From NCBI GenBank assembly GCA_023228825.1, contig JALOAL010000005.1, forward strand, positions 1 through 64,000: a stretch of DNA of 64,000 nucleotides, read 5' to 3'. The translations under genes and the position numbers were made by a program. The notes under the pieces are model-generated. The model was not told the DNA's origin and did no database searches. It worked only from the letters and a program-made list of their open reading frames with translations. The stretch comes from Dehalococcoidia bacterium (lineage in GTDB: Bacteria > Chloroflexota > Dehalococcoidia > UBA2979). Of this stretch, positions 8,484 to 16,997 are shown in pieces. Numbering within the stretch: the stretch's first letter is position 1; every line of letters starts with the position of its first letter.

Positions 8484-9560
8484 TCACCCCAGCGCCGCGG
8501 GCTCCAGCGGCTCTACCCCCACGGACAAGGCGGCCTCGCCGATCTGGCGCCAGGTCTCCGGGTCCAGGTCGATGCCGGCCTGGAGGCGGACCGCCATGCG
8601 GCGACGCTCCGGCTCTCCGGCCGTCAGGATCTCATCGTGGCCTGGCGCGTATGGGGGTTCCTTGTCGAAGGCGACCAGGGTGTCGAACTCCCGCTGGAAG
8701 TCCTCCAGCGGGAGGAAGCGCGAGATGTCCAGGGCCATGAGCCAGACGCCGTTGCTCCCGCGCGGGCCTTCTACGGAGGTGCCGGCGCCGGAGAGGATGC
8801 CGCTCAACGCCTCGATGGCCATGTTCAGGCCGAAGCCCTTGTAGCCGCTGAAGGGACTCCCCAGGGGAAGCAGCGTGCCCGGCGCCTCCACCTGGCCGGT
8901 GCCGTAGAAGTCGCGCGCGTCGTTGCTGGGCTGGCCGTTGCCGTCCAGGATCCACCCGTCCGGTACGGGCTTGTGCTCGTTCACGGCCACCTTCAGTTTG
9001 CCCTCCGCCACCACGGAGGTGGCCATGTCCAGGACGAACGGCGCATCCGGGGATCCGGAGGGCATCGCGACCATGAGCGGGCTCGTGCCGTTGCGCCGGG
9101 TGGAGCCGCCGAAGGCAGCGGTGAGCCTGCCGCCAGGTGAGTTCACGCCCCCCAGGGCCAGCATGCCCTGCGCCACCGCCTGCTCGCCGTATGCGCCCAC
9201 ACGGCCGATGTGGCCGGCGTTGAAGCAGGACACAAAGCCCACGCCGGTCTCGCGCGCCTTCGCGATCGCGATCTCGGTGGCCTGGATGGCGACCGGCTGT
9301 CCAAAGTTCCAGCCGCCGTCCACCAGCGCCGTGGCGGGGGACTCGCGCACCACGGTCACGGGAGCGCCTGGCTTCAGGAGGCCCTCCGCCACCGAGCGCA
9401 CGTAGCCGGCCGTACGGATCACCCCGTGTGAGTCATGCCCGCGCAGGTTTGACCCGACCAGGTGGTCCGCCACCTGCCGCGCCTCTTCCGGAGGCGATCC
9501 GGCGGCCCCGAAGATGCGGGTGACGTAGTCCGTGAGGGCGGGCGCAGCGATCGTCGGCAT
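8484..9560 (-). CDS. Ldh family malate/L-lactate/ureidoglycolate dehydrogenase
   Basis: A 358-residue member of the NAD(P)-dependent Ldh_2 family (YlbC/AllD/ComC type), which oxidises 2-hydroxyacids such as malate, L-lactate, sulfolactate or ureidoglycolate. Conserved signs are GHDSHGV near residue 41, HIGRVGAYGEQAV, the long NGTSPLMVAMPSG stretch and FSGYKGFGLN. Stop to next start is 27 bases from the HpaI-type aldolase gene upstream, so they are probably co-transcribed. The exact substrate cannot be read from sequence. Confidence 0.88.
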   Translation of the reverse strand: MPTIAAPALTDYVTRIFGAAGSPPEEARQVADHLVGSNLRGHDSHGVIRTAGYVRSVAEGLLKPGAPVTVVRESPATALVDGGWNFGQPVAIQATEIAIAKARETGVGFVSCFNAGHIGRVGAYGEQAVAQGMLALGGVNSPGGRLTAAFGGSTRRNGTSPLMVAMPSGSPDAPFVLDMATSVVAEGKLKVAVNEHKPVPDGWILDGNGQPSNDARDFYGTGQVEAPGTLLPLGSPFSGYKGFGLNMAIEALSGILSGAGTSVEGPRGSNGVWLMALDISRFLPLEDFQREFDTLVAFDKEPPYAPGHDEILTAGEPERRRMAVRLQAGIDLDPETWRQIGEAALSVGVEPLEPAALG

Positions 9561-9587
9561 CAGGGCAGTCCTCGGGGCGCCTTGGGC

Positions 9588-10379
9588 TTACGCCTCCGGC
9601 TCGGCCCTGGGGGCCGCAGCGTCGCCACGCGCGGCGGCAAGGTCGGCGCCTGCCTTGGCGCGCATGAAGCCCACCTCGGACCCCAGCGTGACCATCTGGA
9701 AGCCGGCCTGCAGCCACTTGGTCGTGTACTCCAGCGACCCGGTGTGGATGCCCGGGGCGACGTTGTGACGCTTGCACGCCTCCATGATGTCCAGGCACAC
9801 CTGCTGGTGCTTTTCATCGCGGTTGTCGCCGGTGGGCGTCATGCCGAGGGCGTACGCGAGGTCACTGGGGCCGATGTACGCGGCGTCCACGCCGGGCACG
9901 CTCAGGATCTCGTCCAGGTTCTCGATGCCCTCCGGCGTCTCGATCATGACGATCACGGCGGTCTCGTCGTTGGCGTGGGCCTGGTAGTCGGAGCCTGCGT
10001 AGAGGGTGGCCCGGGCGGGGCCGGAGGAGCGGCCGCCGGCGGGCGGGTACTTGCACGCCCATACCGCCTGCTCCGCCTCCGCCCTGGTGTTCACGAGCGG
10101 CACCACCACGCCGTACGCGCCGGCGTCCAGCACCTTCATCATGATGCGCGGCTCGTTCCAGCCCACGCGTACAAAGGGGGTGGTGTCCGTGGTGGAGATG
10201 GCGCGCAGCATCTCGAAGCAGGCCATCTCGTCGATCAGGCCGTGCTGCATGTCCACGCACAGCCAGTCGAAGCCGGCGTGGGCCATGACCTCCGCAGTGT
10301 GTCCGCTGGGCGCGCTGAGCCACGCGCCAATGGTCTGGCGGCCGTCTCGCCACGCTCGCAGGGTGTTGTTCGGACGCAT
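9588..10379 (-). CDS. HpaI-type 2-oxoacid aldolase
   Basis: A 263-residue class II (metal-dependent) aldolase of the HpcH/HpaI family, cleaving compounds such as 4-hydroxy-2-oxoheptanedioate or 2-keto-3-deoxy-sugar acids to pyruvate plus an aldehyde. Visible are MQHGLID after the first strand, RVGWNEPRIMMKVLDAGAYG, METPEG-like IETPEGIENLDEI (metal-binding Glu) and the YIGPSDLAYALG motif with the second metal ligand. It is between two dehydrogenases of hydroxyacids on the same strand, suggesting a small 2-oxo/2-hydroxyacid catabolic unit. Confidence 0.88.
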   Translation of the reverse strand: MRPNNTLRAWRDGRQTIGAWLSAPSGHTAEVMAHAGFDWLCVDMQHGLIDEMACFEMLRAISTTDTTPFVRVGWNEPRIMMKVLDAGAYGVVVPLVNTRAEAEQAVWACKYPPAGGRSSGPARATLYAGSDYQAHANDETAVIVMIETPEGIENLDEILSVPGVDAAYIGPSDLAYALGMTPTGDNRDEKHQQVCLDIMEACKRHNVAPGIHTGSLEYTTKWLQAGFQMVTLGSEVGFMRAKAGADLAAARGDAAAPRAEPEA

Positions 10380-10424
10380 GCGGCTTCCCTTCGGTGGTGC
10401 CGGTCCCGCCTCGGGTGTCGAGGG

Positions 10425-11483
10425 CTAGACGAGTGCGCGCTTGGGCCGGACCTGGTCGCGGTTCGGGAGCGTGGCCACGGTGGGCCAGTGGCCGTTCATG
10501 TAGTCCACCACCGTCTGTCCCACGCGTTCCTTGATGTGGCGGTTGGAGAACTCCGAGTAGAACGCGGAGTGCGGCGTCAGCGCCACGTTCTCGAACTCGT
10601 ACAGCGGGCAGTCCGCCGTCAGCGGCTCGCGCTCGAAGACGTCGAGGCCAGCGCCGCCGATGAGGCCCTCGCGGAGCGCCTCGACGAGGGCGGCCTCCTC
10701 CACGATGGGGCCGCGGGCGGTGTTCACCAGGATGGCCGTGGGCTTCATCATCGCGAACTGCTCGCGGCCGAAGAGGTGGTGCGTCTCCGGGGTCAGCGGC
10801 GCGTGGATGGACACGTGGTCCGCCTCGTGCAGGAGCGCCTCCAGCGAGGGCGCGCGTTCCACGCCGTGCTGCGCGAAGACCGCGTCGTCCAGGTATGGGT
10901 CGAAGGCGACGACGCGCATGTCCAGCGCCTGCGCGCGCCGGGCCATGTGCCGAGCGATGTTGCCGAAGGCCACCAGCCCCAGCGTCTCGTGGGTGAGCGG
11001 CGCGGAGGTGGGCAGCGGGACGCCTCGGTAGGCGCCGGCGCGCATGGAGCGGTCGTGAGGGACGAGTTTGCGGGCGATGGCCAGTAGCAGCATGAGCGCG
11101 TGGTTGGCGACCTCTGGCTGGCAGAAGTCCGGGTAGTGGGCCACCACCACGCCGTGGTCCGTGGCGGCCTGCAGGTCCAGGGAGTCCAGGCCCACGCCGT
11201 ACCGGATGATCAATTCCAGGCCCGGCAACTGCTCCAGCAGCGGCCGGTCGATGCGCGCACCACCCACCAGCACGCACTGCGCCGCGCGCAGCAGGTCGGC
11301 GCGCTCCTCCTGCGAGGCGGCGCGCTGCACGAGCACGCGCCCGCCCGCGGGCTCGATGATCGACCGTTCGACCTCGAACCAGGCGGGGTCAGCGGACTCG
11401 GTCTGGACGGCGAGGAAGGGTGATGCTGGCATGCCGCGCAGAGGATACACCCCCACGCGAACATCTTCGCGTGGTGAGGACAC
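10425..11483 (-). CDS. CtBP-like D-2-hydroxyacid dehydrogenase, altered NAD motif
   Basis: A 352-residue member of the phosphoglycerate-dehydrogenase/CtBP branch of the 2-hydroxyacid dehydrogenases. Catalytic-domain signs are present: IIRYGVGLDSLDL, NTARGPIVEE, LDVFEREPL and TPHSAFYSE with the His. The dinucleotide loop reads VAFGNIAR where GFGRIG is usual, so the first and third glycines of GxGxxG are Ala. Cofactor binding may be altered. The start could be the GTG at 11483, a nearby GTG or a later ATG (MPASPF), because a hairpin lies inside the first codons. Confidence 0.78.
   Translation of the reverse strand: MSSPREDVRVGVYPLRGMPASPFLAVQTESADPAWFEVERSIIEPAGGRVLVQRAASQEERADLLRAAQCVLVGGARIDRPLLEQLPGLELIIRYGVGLDSLDLQAATDHGVVVAHYPDFCQPEVANHALMLLLAIARKLVPHDRSMRAGAYRGVPLPTSAPLTHETLGLVAFGNIARHMARRAQALDMRVVAFDPYLDDAVFAQHGVERAPSLEALLHEADHVSIHAPLTPETHHLFGREQFAMMKPTAILVNTARGPIVEEAALVEALREGLIGGAGLDVFEREPLTADCPLYEFENVALTPHSAFYSEFSNRHIKERVGQTVVDYMNGHWPTVATLPNRDQVRPKRALV
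11453..11474. repeat. Perfect inverted repeat near gene start
   Basis: A 9-base-pair perfect stem (CCACGCGAA with its complement) and 4-base loop lie 27 bases beyond the response regulator's stop position and at the 5' end of the CtBP-like gene (both minus strand, regulator upstream). No T-run follows. It could be a weak terminator or a translation-attenuating hairpin. Confidence 0.45.
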
Positions 11484-11500
11484 GAGGGGACGCCTCGGCG

Positions 11501-12214
11501 TTAGCGCACCATGTAGCCCACGCCGCGGACGGTGTTGATCACGTCCACCGCGCCGGCCTCCGCGAGTTTGCCGCGCAGGCGCGAGACGTGCGCCTCCACA
11601 TAGTTCCGCGACCCGAACGTCTCGTAGCCCCAGATCTCCACGGAGAGTTCGTCCGGGGCGATGACCTCGCCACGGCGGGAAAGCAGCACCTTCAGCACCT
11701 GGAACTCCTTGGGCGTCAGGTGCAACTGCCGCACGCCCACGTAGGTCTCGTGCGCGCGCAGGTGGAGGCGGATGTCCGAGGGCCCGTGCAACACGTCCTC
11801 TGGCCGAGGCCCGGTGGCACGGCGGAGGACAGCGCGGATGCGGCGTTCCAGTTCGGCCAACTCGAAGGGCTTGACCACGTAGTCGTCCGCGCCGAAGTCG
11901 AAGCCACTGACGCGGTCCTCCAGGCCGCCGGCGGCGGTCATCACCAGCACCGGCACGTCGCTGCGGGCTCGCAACTGGCGGAGCACCTCCATGCCCGGCA
12001 GGCCGGGCAAGCCCAGGTCCAGCAGCACCAGGTCCACTGGCGTACGGCTGTAGAGGTCCAGCGCTTCCTCACCTGAGGTCACGGGGATCACCTCCCAGCC
12101 GAGAGAGCCGAGGGCTACAGAGACCTCCTCGCGGACGTCGTGGTCATCCTCAATCAAGAGGATGCTTGCCGCGCCCCACGCACGAACACCCTCATGTGAG
12201 CCGTTTCGGTTCAT
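11501..12214 (-). CDS. OmpR/PhoB-family response regulator (orphan)
   Basis: A 237-residue DNA-binding response regulator. The receiver domain shows Asp23/Asp24, phospho-acceptor Asp66 (VLLDLGLPG), Thr93 and Lys115 (VVKPF). The C-terminal winged helix (about 140-237) shows LTPKEFQVLKVLLSRRGEV and ends with the typical NTVRGVGYMVR. A 12-residue leader precedes the receiver, so the true start may be slightly downstream. No histidine kinase gene is adjacent on either side, so its partner is elsewhere. Target genes unknown. Confidence 0.9.
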   Translation of the reverse strand: MNRNGSHEGVRAWGAASILLIEDDHDVREEVSVALGSLGWEVIPVTSGEEALDLYSRTPVDLVLLDLGLPGLPGMEVLRQLRARSDVPVLVMTAAGGLEDRVSGFDFGADDYVVKPFELAELERRIRAVLRRATGPRPEDVLHGPSDIRLHLRAHETYVGVRQLHLTPKEFQVLKVLLSRRGEVIAPDELSVEIWGYETFGSRNYVEAHVSRLRGKLAEAGAVDVINTVRGVGYMVR

Positions 12215-12539
12215 AAAAGAACGCAGGCGAATGCGTCAATGAATCGCCTGCGCGCCTCCCTCATCCCGATCAGAACGGTGGCAGGTGGGATCGAGGCCAG
12301 GGAGGCCACGACTACCACGCAATGCTGCCGTGCGTTCGGATCGTTTACCAGCCGCCCATGTGTCCCGTCTCATATCGAAGAATAGGGACACTGGTAACGC
12401 CCGCCAGAATACCAATCAGGCGTCAGCCGCAAGTTGATCTTCCTGACGGGACGCTGACGGCGGAGGGAACGGACGGTATAAAATCGGTAGAAGCCAGCAT
12501 TTTGCGACCTCATATCCCCTAGAGCAGCCCCTCCCGCGG
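12215..12539. other. Intergenic region, 325 bases
   Basis: This gap between pabC and the response regulator (both minus strand) is visibly more AT-rich than its surroundings and should hold the regulator's promoter. A weak TGTCCC...GGGACA inverted repeat with an 18-base loop is near 12360-12389. No convincing gene or RNA is seen. Confidence 0.5.
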
Positions 12540-13424
12540 TCACGCAGTGCCGAGGCACTCCGACCGCACGAGGTCAGCGTAGGCACGCTCGACCCTCCTC
12601 ATAACCGGGTGGTCGGGGGCGCTGGCGGCCCAGTCCACCGCGCCCGTGCCCGGCGCCACCTCAGCGCTGGCCGTCACGGCCGTCACCACCCGCAGGCCCA
12701 GGCTGCTGGTGAGGAACGCCGCCGACGCGCCCATGAGCGCCTCCAGGCCGAATTCCCCCTCCGCCACCGGGATGCCCTCTGCCCGCGCGACCTCCAGCAC
12801 CGCCTCGCGGGTGACGCCAGGGAGCGGCCCGCACCCCAGCGAGGGCGTCACGAGCGCCTGGTCCATCAGCAGGAAGATATTCGCCGTCGCCGCCTCCACC
12901 ACCTCGCCTCGGTGGTTCAGGAGCAGCGCGTCGTCCGCGCCGGCCAGCCGCGCCTCCTGCCGCGCCAGGAGGTACGGCAGGAACTGCGCCACCTTCGCCG
13001 CGCGCCACGGCCGCTCCGCATCGACACACACGGAGGAGACGGCGAGGCGCGCGGGAGGGGGCGGCGCGCCGAGCGGATCTGCGGTGACAAACGTCGAGGG
13101 CGCCCCGACGGTGGCGAGGTCCGGCGCGTGGCCGCTTCCCGTGGTCACGGTCAGGCGCACGGCTGCCTCGGTCAGTTCGTTGGCACGCATGGTGGCGTCC
13201 ACCGCCGCCTGGAGCAGGTCTCGCGCGGGCGGTGTCACCCCCATCAGCCCCAGGCCGTGCTCCAGCCGGTCAAGGTGCCGGGACAGCCGGAAGACCCTCC
13301 CAGACTGCGCGACCATCGTCTCAAAGCAGGCCGCGCCGTAGCGCACGGCGAAGTCGTCGATGGAGATGGCGGCCTCACCGCGCGGGACGAGGCGGCCGTC
13401 CAGCCAGGCCTGCCCCGTGCTCAC
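12540..13424 (-). CDS. pabC: Aminodeoxychorismate lyase-like class IV aminotransferase
   Basis: A 294-residue fold-type IV PLP enzyme. Lys144 (RAAKVAQFLPYLLARQEA) is the expected PLP lysine, and EVVEAATANIFLL carries the conserved Glu and cofactor-binding region; the N-terminus has the usual WLDGRLVP and RYGAACFETM motifs. The gene overlaps the stop of pabB by four bases (ATGA), which strongly favours 4-amino-4-deoxychorismate lyase (p-aminobenzoate, folate synthesis) over branched-chain or D-amino acid aminotransferase. Confidence 0.82.
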   Translation of the reverse strand: MSTGQAWLDGRLVPRGEAAISIDDFAVRYGAACFETMVAQSGRVFRLSRHLDRLEHGLGLMGVTPPARDLLQAAVDATMRANELTEAAVRLTVTTGSGHAPDLATVGAPSTFVTADPLGAPPPPARLAVSSVCVDAERPWRAAKVAQFLPYLLARQEARLAGADDALLLNHRGEVVEAATANIFLLMDQALVTPSLGCGPLPGVTREAVLEVARAEGIPVAEGEFGLEALMGASAAFLTSSLGLRVVTAVTASAEVAPGTGAVDWAASAPDHPVMRRVERAYADLVRSECLGTA

Positions 13425-14905
13425 GCGCCCGGCTCAGGACGTGCGTGAGGGCCCGCGCGGGGTGAGGGCGGCTGCTCGTCCGGGAGCGTGACGCTCAGCG
13501 CGCGCGCCATGCCTCGAGCCTTGTCCATGGTCTCGGCGTACTCGGAGTCCGCGCGCGAGTCGTCCACGATGGCGCCGCCCACGTGCAGGTGCGCCACGCC
13601 CTCCGCCAGGGTGATGGTGCGGATAGCGATGTTCAGGTCCATGCGTCCATGCGCGGAGACGTAGCCAATGGCGCCCGTGTAGACGCCTCGCACGGTCGGT
13701 TCCAGTTCGTCGATGATCTCCAGCGCGCGCACCTTGGGCGCGCCGGTGATGGAGCCGCCGGGGAACGTGGCGCGCAGCAGCGCCTCCAGGCCCACGCCCG
13801 GCCGCCGGGTCGCCACCACCGTGGACGTGAGGTGGTGCACCTGCCGGTACGACTCCAACGCCGCGAGTTCGGGCACGCGCACGCTGCCCGTCTGCGCCAC
13901 GCGGCCGAGGTCGTTGCGTTCGAGGTCCACGATCATGACATGTTCCGCCAGGTCCTTCACGCTGGCGCGCAACTCGTCCGCCAGGCGGGTGTCCTCCTGC
14001 TCCGTCTCGCCGCGAGGCCGCGTGCCCTTGATGGGGCGAGTCTCCAGCAGGTCGCCGTCCGCCAGCAGGAAGCGCTCCGGCGACGAGGAGAGCACCTCAA
14101 CGCCCCCGAAGGCGCCTCGGCCGTCCAGATACGCCGCGAATGGCGCGGGACTGGCGGCGCGCAGGCGACGGTAGAGGTCGAACCCTTCGCCGCTGACGAG
14201 CGCGGAAAAGCGCTGGGCCAGGTTGACCTGGTAGATGTCCCCGGCGCGGATGTAGTCGCGCGCACGGTCGACGGCGCGCGAGTAGGCGGCGCGCGTCATG
14301 TTCGCCCGCAGGGCGCTCGCGCCGGCGTGACCCTCTGGCGCAGGCGGAGCCTCCAGGCGTTCGCGCAGCGCCGTCACCGCCTGTGCGCGTCCCACCAGCC
14401 AGCCGCGCTCCCGCAGCCCGTCCCACACCAGGGCGGCGTCGTACCAGCCCATGGCCAGGTCCGGCGTCCCCACGTCGTCCAGCGTGGTCGCGGGCAGCCG
14501 TTCCACCTCGCGGCCCAGTTCGAAGCCGAGGTAGCCGATGGCCCCGCCGACGAACGGCAGCCCGAGGCTCACGACCTCCGGTGCGTCCTGCGCGTCCAGG
14601 GGGCGCGGCTCCGCCTCCACCACGCGGGCGAAGGCGGACAGTGCGCCCGGCCGCAGGCGACGGGGACCGCACGGGCCGTCGTAGAGCACCTCTGAACCGT
14701 AGGCGGTGAGCGTCCAGCGCGGGTCGCTGGTCACGATGGACCAGCGGCCCATGCGACCGCCGGGAAGCGCCGAGTCCAGCCACGCCAGGCCGGGACGTCC
14801 CTTGAGTCGCGCCGCCGCACCGGCGGCGTCACACGCCGTCCAGGGATCGACCGTGAGCGGCCAGGGACGGGCGACCGGCCGAGGTGCGACAAGGACGGGT
14901 GGCAT
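13421..14905 (-). CDS. pabB: Aminodeoxychorismate synthase component I
   Basis: A 494-residue chorismate-binding enzyme that, with a glutamine amidotransferase subunit, makes 4-amino-4-deoxychorismate for folate. The PIKGTRPRG motif carries the Lys typical of PabB (TrpE has Ala there). Other hallmarks are LSSSPERFL, VDLERNDLGRVAQ and GSITGAPKVRALEII. The N-terminal half is the tryptophan-binding-like domain common to the family. PabA is not in this window. It is followed directly by pabC (4-base overlap). Confidence 0.92.
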   Translation of the reverse strand: MPPVLVAPRPVARPWPLTVDPWTACDAAGAAARLKGRPGLAWLDSALPGGRMGRWSIVTSDPRWTLTAYGSEVLYDGPCGPRRLRPGALSAFARVVEAEPRPLDAQDAPEVVSLGLPFVGGAIGYLGFELGREVERLPATTLDDVGTPDLAMGWYDAALVWDGLRERGWLVGRAQAVTALRERLEAPPAPEGHAGASALRANMTRAAYSRAVDRARDYIRAGDIYQVNLAQRFSALVSGEGFDLYRRLRAASPAPFAAYLDGRGAFGGVEVLSSSPERFLLADGDLLETRPIKGTRPRGETEQEDTRLADELRASVKDLAEHVMIVDLERNDLGRVAQTGSVRVPELAALESYRQVHHLTSTVVATRRPGVGLEALLRATFPGGSITGAPKVRALEIIDELEPTVRGVYTGAIGYVSAHGRMDLNIAIRTITLAEGVAHLHVGGAIVDDSRADSEYAETMDKARGMARALSVTLPDEQPPSPRAGPHARPEPGA

Positions 14906-14946
14906 CAGGCCTGCATTGTACGAGGCCTAGCAGGTACGCTCGCTGA

Positions 14947-15336
14947 GTGAATGCCACTCGCGTGAGGCAAGTGGGCCAGGCGATGACCGCGCTGAGCGCG
15001 GTCATCATTGCTTACGCCACCCTCACCGTGGGCAACCTGCCCGCCGCCGGCTCCTACGACAAGGCGGCGCACTTCCTGCTCTTCCTTCCCCTTGGCATCG
15101 GCGGCGCCCTCTGGCTCGCCGGACGCTCGGCTCCCGCCCAGCGTCGAGGCCGCGCGATCATCCTCACCGTCATCCTGGTCTTCGCCGCCGCGACCGAGGT
15201 GGGGCAGGGCTTCCTGGAGACGCGCGACGGCTCGTTCGCCGACTTCGTCGCGGACGCCGCCGGCGCCGGACTCGGCGTGTTCCTGGGAGGACTCGTCGCC
15301 GGACGTTCCCGACGCGACGACCAGCGGCGAGGTTAG
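14947..15336 (+). CDS. VanZ-like membrane protein
   Basis: A 129-residue protein with three to four transmembrane segments and the VanZ-family signature residues: DKAAHFLLFLPLG in the second helix, TEVGQGFLETRDGSFADFVAD and a final GxxLG helix. VanZ-like proteins affect teicoplanin and lipoglycopeptide sensitivity in some bacteria; most have no known role. It uses a GTG start behind AGCAGG and ends in a short basic tail. Confidence 0.8.
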   Translation: MNATRVRQVGQAMTALSAVIIAYATLTVGNLPAAGSYDKAAHFLLFLPLGIGGALWLAGRSAPAQRRGRAIILTVILVFAAATEVGQGFLETRDGSFADFVADAAGAGLGVFLGGLVAGRSRRDDQRRG

Positions 15337-15457
15337 TCGAGGGGCTTCGGACGGAGAGCCAGCACGGGCCGTTGGTGGCCTCGGTCGTCCTCCCCTGCGG
15401 TGCGCTGATCTCGTGGCTCCTGGGGGCGTCTCGGCCGGGCAGGTACCGCGAGATCGT

Positions 15458-15475
15458 TTGTGCTAAATTGCACAC
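15458..15475. promoter_or_regulatory. Candidate Rex operator upstream of rex
   Basis: The 18-base imperfect palindrome TTGTGCTAAATTGCACAC lies about 110 bases before the rex start. Its TTGTG and CACA half-sites are separated by eight bases, as in the known Rex consensus TTGTGAANNNNTTCACAA. Five of the six outer positions pair. A possible promoter (TTGCAC, 16 bases, TACCAT) overlaps its right half, fitting autoregulation. Confidence 0.65.
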
Positions 15476-15585
15476 ACAGGCCCAGGGACTACCATGGGCG
15501 CCTGCGGCGATCGTTCTCCGGACTGCTCCCCGCACTCAACTCGCGCCGGCGCACCTCGTGAAGACGAGCCCGAACAGGCGGAGCC

Positions 15586-16221
15586 GTGCCCATCGACATA
15601 CCTGACGTCGTCATTGACCGACTACCCCTCTACTACCGGCTACTGGAGCGCCTCGAAGCAGAGGGCCGCTCCGTCGTGTCTTCCCAGGAGTTGGGCACGG
15701 AACTGGGCGTGACGCCCGCGCAGATCCGCAAGGACCTCTCCTACTTCGGCCGCTTCGGCAAGCAGGGGCGCGGCTACTCCGTGCACCGCCTGGCGGACGA
15801 ACTACGCCAGATCCTGGGCCTGGACACCCGCTGGCGCGTCACCGTCGTGGGCATCGGCCGCCTGGGCCGCGCCATCGCCTCCTACCCCGGGTTCGAGGGC
15901 CAAGGCTTCGACATCATCGCCCTGTACGACGCCAGCCCGTCCCTGGTGGGCACGGAGATCGAGGGCCGCACGGTGCGCGACGTCTCCTCGCTGCGGGAGG
16001 ACCTGGAGCGCGAACCCGTGGACATCGGCATCGTGGCCGTGCCGGGCGAGGTGGCGCAGGAGGTGGTGGACACGCTGGTGAACGCCGGGGTGCAGGCGAT
16101 CCTGAACTACACCCCCAACCGCGTGCAGGTCCGCACCGACGTGGAACTGAAGCACATCAACCCCGTGCTGTTCCTCCAGAGCATGACTTACCACCTGAAG
16201 CGCCAGCGGGACGAACGCTAG
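15586..16221 (+). CDS. rex: Redox-sensing transcriptional repressor Rex
   Basis: A 211-residue Rex protein, which binds DNA when NADH is low and leaves it when NADH/NAD+ rises, controlling fermentation and respiration genes. The N-terminal winged helix (about 5-75) has the standard LGTELGVTPAQIRKDLSYFG region, followed by a Rossmann domain with VVGIGRLGRA (Gly89, Gly91, Gly94) and the typical NYTPN and MTYHL elements near the C-terminus. Length is normal. A GTG start is used. A likely self-operator is at 15458-15475. Confidence 0.96.
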   Translation: MPIDIPDVVIDRLPLYYRLLERLEAEGRSVVSSQELGTELGVTPAQIRKDLSYFGRFGKQGRGYSVHRLADELRQILGLDTRWRVTVVGIGRLGRAIASYPGFEGQGFDIIALYDASPSLVGTEIEGRTVRDVSSLREDLEREPVDIGIVAVPGEVAQEVVDTLVNAGVQAILNYTPNRVQVRTDVELKHINPVLFLQSMTYHLKRQRDER

Positions 16222-16259
16222 GCTGTTCTCAGCCCTCGTGCCCGCCCGAAGCGTGCGCG

Positions 16260-16997
16260 CTACGCCGTGCGGCGGCGCAGCGTGAGCGCCCCCAGCACCA
16301 GCGACAGCACGATGGCGAACGTGATCACCGCGATGTCACGCCAAAACGACGCACCAAGGTCAGTCGTGGCGGTGACCGTGACGAGCGCCTGGTACGCGTA
16401 GGTCACCGGCAGGAAGTCGGACAGCACCTCGAGCGGCCTCGCCATCTCCGAGCGCGGCGCCATGAGTCCGGCCAGCAGGAACTGCGGCATGATCACCGCA
16501 GGCATGAACTGCACGGCCTGGAACTCCGAACGCGCGAACGCGCTCACCAGCAGCCCCAGCGCCATGCCGAGCACAGCGTTCGCCATGGCGAGGAGCACCA
16601 CCAGCCAGATCGCGCCCTGCGTCTCCAGCCCCAGCACGGTGAATGCGACGGCCGCAGTCACGGTGGCCTGCAACGCAGCGACCGCGGCGAACGCGAGGCC
16701 GTAGCCCAGCAGCAGGTCGATCTTAGCGAGCGGCATGGACATCAGACGCTCCAGCGTGCCGTTGGTCCGCTCCCGGAGCATCGCGATGGAGGTCACCAGG
16801 AACATCAGGATCAGCGGGAACATCCCCACCAACGGCGGGCCCACCCGCTCGAAGGCGCCGGGCTGTCCCTGGAAGACCCATCGCATGAGCGCCAGCAGCA
16901 CCGGCGGCACGACGAGCACCAGGGCGAGCGAGCGATGGTCACGTCGCAACTGGCGCAGGATGCGCGCGGCCGTCGCCAGCGCGACGCGAGCGCTCAT
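16260..16997 (-). CDS. ABC-2 type transporter permease
   Basis: A 245-residue permease of the ABC-2 (drug/polysaccharide exporter, YhhJ/NatB-like) type with six hydrophobic segments. The family pattern RTNGTLERLMSMPLAKIDLLLGY is at about residues 76-98. Its start overlaps the stop of the ATPase gene (ATGA, 16994-16997), so the two form one exporter, probably a homodimer of each. Substrate unknown; drugs, lipids or antibiotics are the usual possibilities. Confidence 0.88.
   Translation of the reverse strand: MSARVALATAARILRQLRRDHRSLALVLVVPPVLLALMRWVFQGQPGAFERVGPPLVGMFPLILMFLVTSIAMLRERTNGTLERLMSMPLAKIDLLLGYGLAFAAVAALQATVTAAVAFTVLGLETQGAIWLVVLLAMANAVLGMALGLLVSAFARSEFQAVQFMPAVIMPQFLLAGLMAPRSEMARPLEVLSDFLPVTYAYQALVTVTATTDLGASFWRDIAVITFAIVLSLVLGALTLRRRTA

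Noticed and set aside
12360..12389. TGTCCC/GGGACA inverted repeat
   Set aside because: Short stem with an 18-base loop, below what I would call an operator; mentioned only in the intergenic entry.
12322..12522. 66-residue frame in the pabC-regulator gap
   Set aside because: No ribosome site, no family look, and it lies in a regulatory-type gap.
15337..15585. A tRNA or riboswitch in the gap before rex
   Set aside because: No cloverleaf or known riboswitch motif found; only the Rex-like palindrome stands out.
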